The position numbers were made by a program, and so were the translations under genes. A model generated the notes under the pieces. That model had not been told where the DNA came from. It made no database searches and was given only the letters and a program-made list of their open reading frames with translations. Positions 34,654-43,145 of a DNA stretch of 64,000 nucleotides are shown here, in pieces (within the stretch, counting starts at the first letter, position 1; each line of letters opens with the position of its first letter). The DNA is from Paenibacillus donghaensis (GTDB lineage Bacteria > Bacillota > Bacilli > Paenibacillales > Paenibacillaceae), in contig NZ_CP021780.1 of assembly GCF_002192415.1 (NCBI RefSeq), positions 6,820,001 to 6,884,000 of the forward strand, given 5' to 3'.

Positions 34654-36183
34654 ATGATACTAGATGCAGATATAAAGGTACAACTGAATCAATACCTTCA
34701 ACTTATGGAAGGAAATGTGCTGCTCAAGGTTAGTGTAGGAACCGATGATGTATCTAATGAAGTCCTAGCTCTAGTGGATGAATTAGCCGCTATGTCCTCT
34801 AGCATTACTGTTGAGAAAACAAGCCTACCAAGAACACCAAGTTTTAGTGTGAATCGTATCGGCGAAGATACTGGGATAACTTTTGCTGGTGTCCCTTTGG
34901 GACACGAATTCACTTCATTAGTGCTAGCTCTACTGCAGGTAAGTGGAAGAGCTCCAAAAGTTGAGCAAAACGTAATCGATCAGATTCGAAACATTAAAGG
35001 CGAGTATCATTTTGAAACTTACATCAGTCTCAGTTGCCACAATTGTCCCGATGTAGTTCAAGCCCTAAACTTGATGAGTGTTCTCAATTCCGGGATTACC
35101 CATACTATGATTGACGGCGCAGCATTCAAAGAAGAAGTAGAACGTAAAGACATCATGGCCGTGCCTTCTGTTTACCTGAATGGTGAATTCTTAAGCAGTG
35201 GTCGCATGACACTTGAAGAAATTCTCGCCAAGATCAGTGATGCTCCGGATGCATCAGAGCTTACTAATAAAGAACCCTATGACGTGCTCGTTGTTGGAGG
35301 CGGCCCAGCTGGCGCAAGTGCATCGATCTATGCGGCGCGTAAAGGCATTCGTACAGGCATTGTTGCTGAACGTTTTGGGGGCCAGGTCATGGACACTATG
35401 GGCATTGAGAACTTTATCAGTGTGAAGCATACGGAAGGTCCCAAGCTTGTAGCCAGTCTGGAAGAGCATGTCAAAGAGTATGGCATTGATGTGATGAATT
35501 TACAGCGTGCCAAACGTTTAGAGAAGAAGGAATTTATCGAAATCGAGCTTGAAAATGGTGCCGTGCTGAAGAGCAAAACCGTCATCCTATCAACAGGTGC
35601 CCGTTGGCGCAATGTGGGTGTACCTGGCGAAGCAGAGTTTAAGAATAAAGGTGTTGCATACTGTCCTCATTGTGACGGTCCATTGTTTGCAGGAAAACAC
35701 GTAGCCGTTATTGGCGGCGGTAATTCCGGCATTGAAGCAGCGATTGATCTCGCAGGCATTGTGAAGCATGTAACGGTGCTTGAATTTATGCCGGAGCTGA
35801 AAGCTGATGCTGTGCTACAAAAACGTCTTTACAGTCTACCTAATGTAACGGTAATAAAGAACGTTCAAACCAAAGAAATTACAGGCACCGACAAGGTAAA
35901 CGGTATTAGCTACGTTGAACGTGATACAGAAGCAGTGCAACATATTGAGTTGCAGGGTGTGTTTGTCCAGATCGGTCTTGTGCCCAATACGGATTGGTTA
36001 GGCGATGTCATTGAACGTACTCGCTTCGGTGAGATCGTTGTAGATGGCCATGGCGCTACGAATATACCAGGAGTATTTGCCGCAGGCGACTGTACCAATA
36101 GTGCCTATAAACAGATCATTATTTCCATGGGCTCGGGTGCGACCGCTGCTCTAGGGGCATTCGATTATCTCATCCGCAATTGA
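34654..36183 (+). CDS. ahpF: alkyl hydroperoxide reductase subunit F
   Basis: Flavoprotein of 509 residues that passes electrons from NADH to AhpC. The N-terminal double thioredoxin-fold domain carries the CxxC site SCHNCPDV. The C-terminal thioredoxin-reductase-like part carries the FAD motif VVGGGPAGASASIYAARKG, the redox pair AYCPHCDGPLF, the NADH motif VIGGGNSGIEAAIDLAG and the C-terminal FAD contact GVFAAGDCTNSAYKQII. Full length for the family. Confidence 0.97.
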   Translation: MILDADIKVQLNQYLQLMEGNVLLKVSVGTDDVSNEVLALVDELAAMSSSITVEKTSLPRTPSFSVNRIGEDTGITFAGVPLGHEFTSLVLALLQVSGRAPKVEQNVIDQIRNIKGEYHFETYISLSCHNCPDVVQALNLMSVLNSGITHTMIDGAAFKEEVERKDIMAVPSVYLNGEFLSSGRMTLEEILAKISDAPDASELTNKEPYDVLVVGGGPAGASASIYAARKGIRTGIVAERFGGQVMDTMGIENFISVKHTEGPKLVASLEEHVKEYGIDVMNLQRAKRLEKKEFIEIELENGAVLKSKTVILSTGARWRNVGVPGEAEFKNKGVAYCPHCDGPLFAGKHVAVIGGGNSGIEAAIDLAGIVKHVTVLEFMPELKADAVLQKRLYSLPNVTVIKNVQTKEITGTDKVNGISYVERDTEAVQHIELQGVFVQIGLVPNTDWLGDVIERTRFGEIVVDGHGATNIPGVFAAGDCTNSAYKQIIISMGSGATAALGAFDYLIRN

Positions 36184-36196
36184 TGAATGAAACACA

Positions 36197-36739
36197 TTAG
36201 AACCGAACCAATCCTTCGGTTAAGCGGCCCAGCTGCAGAAGATGATGACGGTAGTGCATTTCAACAAGCAGAAACCATTCCTCCGCACATAGTCCGCCGA
36301 ATCGCGGATGGGACACTGTATTTTGTTTGGACGCTTTGTCAAGGGTAGGTTCAATCTCCTGCATTCTCTGAATGACAGTGTGTAACCCTTGGATTAGCTG
36401 CTCTTTGCTTTCCGGCTGCTCCGGCGTATATTGGGGGGAAGGCGGAACCTGAATACGAATGGGCGGGAAACTTCCTTCCGCAAATATAGCTGCACCAGCC
36501 TCGGTTTTTCCCGCTGGAGATACCAGGGCATCTTGGCTTGGCATCAGGCATTGATCAGCATTACGAAGCTGCATATACAGCGCCGAGTTAATGAGATGTT
36601 GAACCATCTGTCCGATGGACCACTCGTTCTCACTTGGCTGCTGCTTCAGCTGCTCCATATTGAAATGATTCAGCTCATGAATATAATGTGTCGCAGTTTC
36701 CTCAAAACGTTGTAATACTTCTTTTGTTGTAATCATCAT
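36197..36739 (-). CDS. DinB-like four-helix-bundle protein
   Basis: Cytosolic protein of 180 residues. The N-terminal FNMEQLKQQPSENEWSIGQMVQHLINSA (a helix with the first metal histidine) and the C-terminal EEWFLLVEMHYRHHLLQLGRL fit the DinB/YfiT superfamily, whose three histidines bind a divalent metal. Members are often thiol transferases (bacillithiol-dependent) or have unknown roles. It is convergent with ahpF (13 bp apart) and lies downstream of the WYL regulator, separated from it by a terminator. Confidence 0.82.
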   Translation of the reverse strand: MMITTKEVLQRFEETATHYIHELNHFNMEQLKQQPSENEWSIGQMVQHLINSALYMQLRNADQCLMPSQDALVSPAGKTEAGAAIFAEGSFPPIRIQVPPSPQYTPEQPESKEQLIQGLHTVIQRMQEIEPTLDKASKQNTVSHPRFGGLCAEEWFLLVEMHYRHHLLQLGRLTEGLVRF

Positions 36740-36778
36740 GTATTAGCTCCTTTAGTCATCTTTTGAGCTAAGTATATA

Positions 36779-36814
36779 AAAACGCTACTGACACCATTAT
36801 GTCAGTAGCGTTTT
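36779..36814 (-). terminator. terminator of the WYL regulator gene
   Basis: AAAACGCTACTGACA pairs perfectly with TGTCAGTAGCGTTTT around a 6-nt loop. The last codons of the regulator (LKRY and stop) lie within the right arm. Confidence 0.88.
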
Positions 36815-36834
36815 AACATGTTCTCCAGTTCGTC
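36779..36834. repeat. 56-bp duplication, copy 2 (native WYL gene end)
   Basis: Equal to 9408-9463 except for the loop bases. Here it is continuous with the intact regulator gene, so this is the likely source copy. Confidence 0.85.
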
Positions 36835-37746
36835 TCTAACCCGGTTCCGGAAGGATTCCGGCTCCAGCACAACCACTCCGCTTCCCCAGCTGAGCACCCA
36901 GTGCAGCAATTCTTCAGGCTGCCGAACGCGAAAGGTCACCAGCAACCCTTCCGCACCATCCTCTATGGATTCTGTATAGAAGTTGTTGGACTCCCTTACC
37001 TTATCGGCAATCTCAGACTGGACCCGAACGCGCACACGGATGTTGCGATCGTCTGGCGGCTTGTATGCCTCCAGATGAAAATCTGCGGGCAGCTTAAATC
37101 CAGCTTCCAGCTCGATTAGCTCCGTCATCCGGGACAACCGGAAATGACGGATGTCTTGACGCAACTCACACCATGCGATGAGTACCCAGGCCTCATGAAG
37201 CAGCACAAGCCCATAAGGAGCAACCGTACGAACACTTTGACGGTTCCCATCGGCTTCAGCGATTCTTTTGGAATAGCGGAAGCTTATTTTCTTTTCCTCC
37301 AATAACGCTCGGCGAATCACTTCCAAGTATGCCTTCTCTTGTATTCGTGCTACATCTTCAGGGGATGTACGCAACCGAAAGCTCTTGCGAATCCGGGAGG
37401 CCTCGCTGCGGATTGGTTCCGGCAGGATGGCTTCAATCTTCCCTCTAGAAGTACGAGACTTACTGCCATAGTGGGCATCAAACCACTGCTCGATGAAATC
37501 TGTCCCGATGAGCAACGTCACCGCTTCTTCCACCGTGAAACTAACCGGCGGCAGGAAATACCCCTCCATTAGGGAGTATCCCTGCCCTGGCGCCCCGATC
37601 ACGGATACGCCTGCTTCACTCAAAGCCTGAATATCCCTATAGATGGTTCTCACGCTGGTTTCAAATGTAGCGGCCAAATCCTCGGCCCGTAACACTTTGT
37701 TACGCTGCAGCTCAAGCACTATGGCTAACAACCGATCCGTTTTGTT
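36802..37746 (-). CDS. WYL-domain transcriptional regulator (YafY family)
   Basis: Regulator of 314 residues. The N-terminal winged helix (KTDRLLAIVLELQRNKVLRAEDLAATFETSVRTIYRDIQALSEAGV) is followed by the WYL domain (RALLEEKKISFRYSKRIAEADG, RTVAPYGLVLLHEAWVLIAWCE, RHFRLSRMTEL) and a WCX C-terminus. I choose the ATG at 37746 (MNKTDRLL) as the usual family start. Its target is unknown; these proteins usually control nearby genes, and the DinB-like gene lies directly downstream. Confidence 0.9.
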   Translation of the reverse strand, partial: NKTDRLLAIVLELQRNKVLRAEDLAATFETSVRTIYRDIQALSEAGVSVIGAPGQGYSLMEGYFLPPVSFTVEEAVTLLIGTDFIEQWFDAHYGSKSRTSRGKIEAILPEPIRSEASRIRKSFRLRTSPEDVARIQEKAYLEVIRRALLEEKKISFRYSKRIAEADGNRQSVRTVAPYGLVLLHEAWVLIAWCELRQDIRHFRLSRMTELIELEAGFKLPADFHLEAYKPPDDRNIRVRVRVQSEIADKVRESNNFYTESIEDGAEGLLVTFRVRQPEELLHWVLSWGSGVVVLEPESFRNRVRDELENMLKRY

Positions 37747-38012
37747 CATGCGGCTGCACCCTTTCATCAGAAACATGTGCCTGATTGGAGTTTTCAGGGC
37801 ACTCTAATAAATTTTATTGTCTTCTTAAATCAAACGGATGTAATGAAGAAAGCGAGAGTTTACTAAGTGTGCGACAATTTCACAATGGCTAGAGTCTTCA
37901 AAATCTGCTCTACTTATGCTTCCATAATTGTTTAGGAACCCCTCGCAAATTCTATTCTTGGTTAAATTCAGTATAGAAACTAACATAACCTTTTACTCCT
38001 AATTTCTTCATT

Positions 38013-38909
38013 TTATAATTCACCCCTGTCTTTCCCCATAGTAGCAACCATCGAAACCACGTCAATGAATGCCTGTACAGCTGGCGAACTCCGTTGTTTT
38101 GATTTTACAACCATTCCAATAGGTAGTAGTTGGGGCGGATCAAGTGATAGAATTGTCGTTCCTTCCAGACTATTAGAGAGCATCATACGTGGTAGTAGAG
38201 TTATACCTAGCCCTTCTTGCACCATAGCGAATATTGTTGCACTGTCCTGAACCCTAAACCTAACATGCGGAGTGATTTTCTCTTTTTCAGGACCAGATTG
38301 ATTAATAATATCAAATGAACACTCATCTTTAGATAAAATAAAATGTTCCGCCCCTAGCTCACTTAGAGCAATAGATCCCCTTTCCTTTAAATGATGTCCA
38401 GAAGGAACCAGTACACAAAGCTCATCTGTTAATATCAATGTGCTATTTTTTCCAACAGACGGATGAAGTAAAAATCCAGCATCAATTATATTCTGGTTTA
38501 GCCAATCTTCTATTTCCAATATGGTACCTTCAAAAAGCACCACTTCTACGTTTGGATATCTCTCTTGAAAAACTGTTATTATACGAGCTAGCATGCCTGC
38601 ATGTATGAAAGGAATATAACCAATACGTAGTTTTCCTGTTATTTCTCCTTGTTCTGCTTTTGCTTCTTGTACGATAGCTTCAGCATAAGACACAATAGAA
38701 CGTGCATACTCCAAAATCCTCTTCCCCACAGGGGTGAAAGTAATAATTCCCTTACGATTACGCTCTATCAAAGTAATATTTAACTCATTTTCAAAAGCCG
38801 TTAGTGCATGACTCACAGCAGATTGAGTTAAATTCATTTGCACTGCTGCTTCTGTAAAACTGCCTAGTTTCGCAAGAGCTACAAGGCACTGAAGTTGAGT
38901 TAAAGTCAT
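38013..38909 (-). CDS. LysR-family transcriptional regulator
   Basis: Regulator of 298 residues. N-terminal helix-turn-helix MTLTQLQCLVALAKLGSFTEAA with LTQSAVSHALTAFENELN, then an effector domain (GKLRIGYIPFIHAGMLARIITVFQERYPNVEVVLFEG; GLGITLLPRMML). The ATG at 38909 has GAGGAG seven bases upstream. It is divergent from the quinone-reductase-like gene across 112 bp containing the AT-rich partial dyads expected for LysR binding, so it probably controls that gene and itself. Confidence 0.91.
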   Translation of the reverse strand: MTLTQLQCLVALAKLGSFTEAAVQMNLTQSAVSHALTAFENELNITLIERNRKGIITFTPVGKRILEYARSIVSYAEAIVQEAKAEQGEITGKLRIGYIPFIHAGMLARIITVFQERYPNVEVVLFEGTILEIEDWLNQNIIDAGFLLHPSVGKNSTLILTDELCVLVPSGHHLKERGSIALSELGAEHFILSKDECSFDIINQSGPEKEKITPHVRFRVQDSATIFAMVQEGLGITLLPRMMLSNSLEGTTILSLDPPQLLPIGMVVKSKQRSSPAVQAFIDVVSMVATMGKDRGEL

Positions 38910-39021
38910 ATGAATTCTCCTCATATTAATATGAAAAACATGATTTGAACTCATAATGATGTTAATCTATAATTTTGTCAAGAAGAGTATTACAAATATA
39001 AATTAACGAGGAGAAATGTTT

Positions 39022-39999
39022 ATGTTTAGTTGGCAGGCACATTCATTAGGAAAAGCTGAAGAGGTTGTGAAAAAAATAGAAATCCCCTTACCGGAGCCCC
39101 AAGAAAACGAAGCTAGAATAAAAGTTCTGGCTACAGTACTAGGTCTCCCCGATAAAATGATGCTAGAAGGAACTTATTTAATTACCAAAACACTACCCAT
39201 TTCATTTGGTCAAGAGATAGTAGGTATTGTAGACAAAGCAGGCCTTGGATATCCATTTAAAGAAGGGGATCGTGTAATGGGAATTACAGGTTACCATGTT
39301 GGCTTGGGAGGATTGGCAGAATATTGCCTAAGCCCAGGTGACAGCACTATATTGGCACCATCAACGCTTTCAAATGAAGAAGCTGCTAGTTTCTTAGGCT
39401 CATTCCATGTTGCATATGTTGGTCTTGTTCACCGTGCAGCGATAAAACCTGGGGAAACGTTACTTGTATTAGGCGGGGCAGGCCGAACTGGTTCAGCAGC
39501 CATTCAATTAGGCAAAGCACTTGGAGCAACCGTCATTGCCACAGCGAGGGCTAAAGAACAAGAGGAGTTTTGCCGCGATCAAGGAGCTGACTATATCTTT
39601 AATCCAGCAGAGCAAGGATTTGATGAAACCATTGCCAGGTTTACTGAGGGTCAGGGCGTCAATGTAATTTATGATACGGTTGGTGGTGACGTTTATACTA
39701 ACGCTGTAAATAGTATTACTTTAGGAGGGCGAGTTGTACTAATTGGGTTTGCGAGCGGAACTTGGGGACGCCCTGATCCATTGCATATCCTATCTAAAGG
39801 CTATTCTGTTACCGGCGCACTCCACTTAGTTCGCTCAGAAGAAGAACGTACTGAGAGTATCAAGGTTTTAAATAACATGCTAGAAACAGGAAAGATACAT
39901 CTTCCCCCCACCTCTGTTTATGGATTTGATAATGCTCCGGAGGCCCTCGGCTCTCTTCGTGAACGACAATTAGAATTAGTTGTTGTAAGAGGAACCTAA
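39022..39999 (+). CDS. zinc-type/quinone-reductase-like medium-chain dehydrogenase
   Basis: Cytosolic NAD(P)H-dependent oxidoreductase of 325 residues (MDR superfamily). The N-terminal GroES-like domain lacks zinc-binding cysteines, and the Rossmann motif LLVLGGAGRTGSAAIQLGKALGATVIATA with VNVIYDTVGGDVYTNAV and GRVVLIGFASGTWG is typical of quinone oxidoreductases. Of two ATGs, the one at 39022 is eight bases after GAGGAG. Divergent from the LysR gene. Quinones or reactive carbonyls are likely substrates but not provable here. Confidence 0.88.
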   Translation: MFSWQAHSLGKAEEVVKKIEIPLPEPQENEARIKVLATVLGLPDKMMLEGTYLITKTLPISFGQEIVGIVDKAGLGYPFKEGDRVMGITGYHVGLGGLAEYCLSPGDSTILAPSTLSNEEAASFLGSFHVAYVGLVHRAAIKPGETLLVLGGAGRTGSAAIQLGKALGATVIATARAKEQEEFCRDQGADYIFNPAEQGFDETIARFTEGQGVNVIYDTVGGDVYTNAVNSITLGGRVVLIGFASGTWGRPDPLHILSKGYSVTGALHLVRSEEERTESIKVLNNMLETGKIHLPPTSVYGFDNAPEALGSLRERQLELVVVRGT

Positions 40000-40063
40000 C
40001 TGATGTCATCACATATATAGTATTAGCACCTTATTCAAAAGCTCTAAGGACGTAAATACGTAG

Positions 40064-40333
40064 AATAAGGATCATCAAGAACATCAGGACTTTGACGTCC
40101 TGCGCCGCGCCGGAGCACTTCCAACGGCACTCCTAGATCAAGTCGAGGACTACTTCAACCAACTAAAGGTCGAACTGGACGACGAAACGGAGTGTGATTT
40201 TCGTTTAGAGAAGCACGGCTACATCGTCGTTTTCGAAGCGGGAGACAACGACCGCGACCACGGCAACATCGGGCTGAGCCGCGAAGACGGCGGACTGCTT
40301 GTTCCCGAGCATCAAAGTCTGATCGCCACATAA
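40064..40333 (+). pseudogene. orphan coding fragment without a start codon
   Basis: An 89-codon frame from just after a TAG (40061-40063) to TAA. It reads NKDHQEHQDFDVLRRAGALP, then QVEDYFNQLKVELDDETECD, FRLEKHGYIVVFEAGDNDRD and ends LVPEHQSLIAT. It has convincing amino-acid composition and GC-rich codon use unlike its surroundings, but no ATG, GTG or TTG in the N-terminal part. I do not recognise the family. It is best read as the 3' part of a broken small gene, possibly imported; a repeat copy starts 8 bp after its stop. Confidence 0.55.
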
Positions 40334-40340
40334 GTACAAT

Positions 40341-40562
40341 CCACCGAATTAGTTGCGAATCTGCATCTAATTAGAAGATTTTTTCTGTTTTAGAGCAAAT
40401 AAGTGCGAAAACGCATCTAATTTCGGATTCTGAGCCTTAAACAATCGTTTTACTCGAAAATAGTTGCAGATTCGCACTTATTTGCCCAATAACAGGAATT
40501 CCAGCTGAAATTAAATGCACTTTTGCATCTAATTTCTCTGAAATCTCTAGTGTAGCATTCTA
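40341..40562 (-). repeat. 222-bp four-hairpin repeat, copy B
   Basis: Complement of copies A and C, from TAGAATG (right end) to CGGTGG (left end), the same length with no gaps. All four palindromes are retained; the third here is AAATTAGATGC-GTTTTC-GCACTTATTT. It lies between two decayed genes. Confidence 0.93.
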
Positions 40563-40594
40563 CATCCTTAGAGGGACCTAAGTAGTAACCAGCT

Positions 40595-40902
40595 ATGCAA
40601 CTATTTTGGGAGAAGGGATATGAAGCTACTCATTAAGTGATTTAACTTCCAAAATGGGAATTCAACGCCCCAGTATATACAAATACACGAAGTCCCGTGC
40701 TTCTCTTATCCGAACCAGACATATTTCAAGAAACCATAGAACGAGTATAGAATCAGGTGAGCTCAAGATCGGGGAAAATGCAAAGGCTGTATCACAGGCG
40801 CTGCTCGTATCGTTAATTGGACTAACCGTAATATTGAAGTCTCGTCCAGAGCGATCATTTGTCGATAATTCGATAGAAGTAATACTTACACTGCTGAAGT
40901 AA
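40595..40902 (+). pseudogene. degraded TetR-family regulator
   Basis: Pieces of a TetR gene in different frames. MQLFWEKGYEAT (40595-40633) is followed by a stop; a +1 shift recovers LSDLTSK, then MGIQRPSIYKYTKSR, the recognition-helix region. Loss of one base near 40630 explains this. The frame then jumps to a TetR-like C-terminus (AKAVSQALLVSLIGLTVILKS, FVDNSIEVILTLLK), giving about 80 residues after the stop, where a full protein would have about 190. The N-terminal start is also lost. Multiple lesions make this true decay, not one sequencing error. Confidence 0.8.
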
Positions 40903-40916
40903 TTCGGAATAAATTG

Positions 40917-40953
40917 AAAAACGAGCCCTAGAAGTGATTCTAGAGGCTCGTTA
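40917..40953 (-). terminator. terminator of the MATE-transporter unit
   Basis: AACGAGCC-CTAGAA (40920-40934) pairs with TTCTAG-AGGCTCGTT (40938-40953), one unpaired base on each side; the minus strand ends in TTTTT. It closes the five-gene minus unit from 47309. Confidence 0.87.
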
Positions 40954-41033
40954 CTTATGGTACGGTTCACCGCCCTGTAAGTGGTAAAGCAGATCCCATC
41001 GATGTTTGATAAAGTTCCAGCTTAAGAAACTGT

Positions 41034-42407
41034 CTAAAGGGTTAAGTTTTGGGTGTCAGCCAAATCGTTAACTAAATTCTTCATCCACTTACGGGAATAA
41101 ATACGTGCATAGCCGAAGCCGAAGCGGACAACCTCCTCAAGAGATATGACAAGATACACAAGGAAGACAGGCTGCTTCCAGATGTACGACAGCAGCAGCC
41201 CGGAGGGTACACCTACAATCCACGTTGCAGTCGATTCCATGGCGAATACGAACTTGCTATCTCCCCCGCTGTTCAGAATGCCGCCGGCCATAATCATATT
41301 GGATACTTTGGCCCAGAGAAATGCAGCGAACACGATAATGATATAAGTGCCCATTTGTTTGGCATCCTCGGAGATGTTAAACGCAGAGACATACAGCCTT
41401 GAGCCTGCCGCAATGACAACCCCGACGATCAGGGAGATAACGATGCCAAGACGAATAAATCGTTTGGCGTGATCGAGTGCGACATCGATTTCGTTCGCGC
41501 CTAAACGGTTGCCGACCATGACCCCGGCTGCACTGGCCAGGCCGGACAATAAGCCGATGCACAGCCCTTGCAGCGGGAATGTAATTGTCATCGCCGTCAT
41601 CTCCATCGTTCCCATCCGGCTATAGATAATTGCATATGCTGTTTCACCCAATACCCAGATCAATTCGGTCAACAGAATCGGATAGGTCGTTCCAAAAAAC
41701 TTGCGAATGAGCGGTTTAGGAATAATGAACAAGTTCTTCAACCCGACAGCTCCTGGCAAGCGATACCGGTATACGGCACCAATGATCAGCAAGCATTCGA
41801 AAACCCTCGAAATAAGCGTAGCAATGGCTGAGCCCTTCAGACCAAGTTCAGGTGCGCCGAGATTACCGAAAATAAGCAGGTAGTTCAGTATAATGTTCAG
41901 AACGACTGTAATTAAACTTACATACATCGGCCATTTGGCATGCCCGGTACTACGCAGAATTGCCGAATACATCATCGTAAGCATGACAGGTACAAAGCCA
42001 AGCGACATAATTTGCAGGAAAATATACCCGTTTTGTGTCACATTCACGTCTGTGGTGAATAGGCTCAAGAAGAGCTGCGAATCCATGAAGACCGCTCCGG
42101 AGAACAGGAACGAGAACACAAAGCCGATGATGAGTCCGAGGCCCAGCACCTGTGATATGCTTTTGGCATCTTTGTTCCCCCAAAACTGTGCGGCATAAAT
42201 CGATACACCAGTCGATAAGCCGGCCAATACGACCGCGATGATCCCATAAATCTTCGTCGACATCCCAACTGAGGCGATGGCCACATCCCCAAGTTGTCCG
42301 ACCATCAATTGATCGGTCAAGTTGAGCAGTGCCATGAGCAAGCTTTGAAGCGTAACCGGCACAGCGATTTTATACACACTTTTGTAGAATTTATCCTTGT
42401 CTGACAT
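41034..42407 (-). CDS. MATE-family efflux transporter
   Basis: Inner-membrane antiporter of 457 residues with about 12 hydrophobic segments in two related halves (AVPVTLQSLLMALLNLTDQLMVGQLGDVAIASVGMST; TYPILLTELIWVLGETAYAIIYSRMG). MATE proteins export drugs or natural products in exchange for Na+ or H+. It is the last gene of a unit whose other products are a dehydrogenase, a GH13-like protein, a signal-less binding protein and a RIB7-like reductase, which suggests export of a small molecule made by that unit. Confidence 0.93.
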   Translation of the reverse strand: MSDKDKFYKSVYKIAVPVTLQSLLMALLNLTDQLMVGQLGDVAIASVGMSTKIYGIIAVVLAGLSTGVSIYAAQFWGNKDAKSISQVLGLGLIIGFVFSFLFSGAVFMDSQLFLSLFTTDVNVTQNGYIFLQIMSLGFVPVMLTMMYSAILRSTGHAKWPMYVSLITVVLNIILNYLLIFGNLGAPELGLKGSAIATLISRVFECLLIIGAVYRYRLPGAVGLKNLFIIPKPLIRKFFGTTYPILLTELIWVLGETAYAIIYSRMGTMEMTAMTITFPLQGLCIGLLSGLASAAGVMVGNRLGANEIDVALDHAKRFIRLGIVISLIVGVVIAAGSRLYVSAFNISEDAKQMGTYIIIVFAAFLWAKVSNMIMAGGILNSGGDSKFVFAMESTATWIVGVPSGLLLSYIWKQPVFLVYLVISLEEVVRFGFGYARIYSRKWMKNLVNDLADTQNLTL

Positions 42408-42458
42408 GGTTTTTTCACAACTCCTATATTATTGATTTCATCTGCCTTGGATCTGATG

Positions 42459-43118
42459 TCATATCACTTTTTTATAGCGCATAAGCGTGTAATTATCTTT
42501 AGGCTGAATTTCTACAACCTTGAACTTTTTCGTAAAGCACAATTCCTGATAACCCTCTCCATCCACTAAAGTAATGTTTGAGGAGCCTCCTATGATGATC
42601 GGGAGCTGCATCAGAATAATTTCATCGACGATGTCCTGATTAAAAATATGCCAGTTCAAAAAGCCGCCGCCTTCGACCATCAGGTCAGTAATGCCGTAGT
42701 TTTCCTCCAACTGACGCTCAAGCTCTACGAAGTCGACTTTATCGTCGCCGCAGATGAGGCAATCCTTCCCTCTGTCCCGGATCTGCTGGATTTTGGCCTC
42801 ATCTCTCCCCCGCTCGGTCGTGACGATAATCGTCTTCCCTTGATCAGATAGCACATGGCTATCCAGCGGAATGTCCAAAGTCCTCGTCGGAATGATGCGG
42901 ATTGGATTTTTATTGTCTTCATATCGATTAGTTAGAAACGGATTGTCAGTCAGGATCGTATTTTTACCGACCATAATGCCCTGTACATCCCCTCGGAAGA
43001 GATGGATGTATTCCATATCCTGACTGGAAAACAAGGTGAAAAGCTCCTTGCTCGAATTACCCGCCCCCAAAGTTAACTTTCCATCAATAGATATTTGACT
43101 GAATATTGTTGTTTTCAT
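42459..43118 (-). CDS. RibD C-terminal/RIB7-type pyrimidine reductase (DHFR fold)
   Basis: Stand-alone reductase of 219 residues. MKTTIFSQISIDGKLTLG, the long substrate loop GIMVGKNTILTDNPFLTNR, IIVTTERG, ITDLMVEGGGFLNWHIFNQDIVDEIIL and LPIIIGGS follow the RibD-C/RIB7 family, which reduces the ribose of a diaminopyrimidine riboflavin precursor with NADPH. There is no RibD deaminase domain and no other riboflavin gene nearby, so it probably works in a specialised pathway. The ATG at 43118 has AAGGAGAG seven bases upstream. It lies 27 bp after the binding-protein gene. Confidence 0.87.
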   Translation of the reverse strand: MKTTIFSQISIDGKLTLGAGNSSKELFTLFSSQDMEYIHLFRGDVQGIMVGKNTILTDNPFLTNRYEDNKNPIRIIPTRTLDIPLDSHVLSDQGKTIIVTTERGRDEAKIQQIRDRGKDCLICGDDKVDFVELERQLEENYGITDLMVEGGGFLNWHIFNQDIVDEIILMQLPIIIGGSSNITLVDGEGYQELCFTKKFKVVEIQPKDNYTLMRYKKVI

Positions 43119-43145
43119 ATAGTTTCTCTCCTTCACATATTAGCT

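Noticed and set aside
42459..43118. Riboflavin biosynthesis or true dihydrofolate reductase
   Set aside because: No ribA/B/E/H genes or FMN riboswitch are nearby, and the substrate-loop motif is RIB7-like and not of FolA type, so neither specific role can be claimed.
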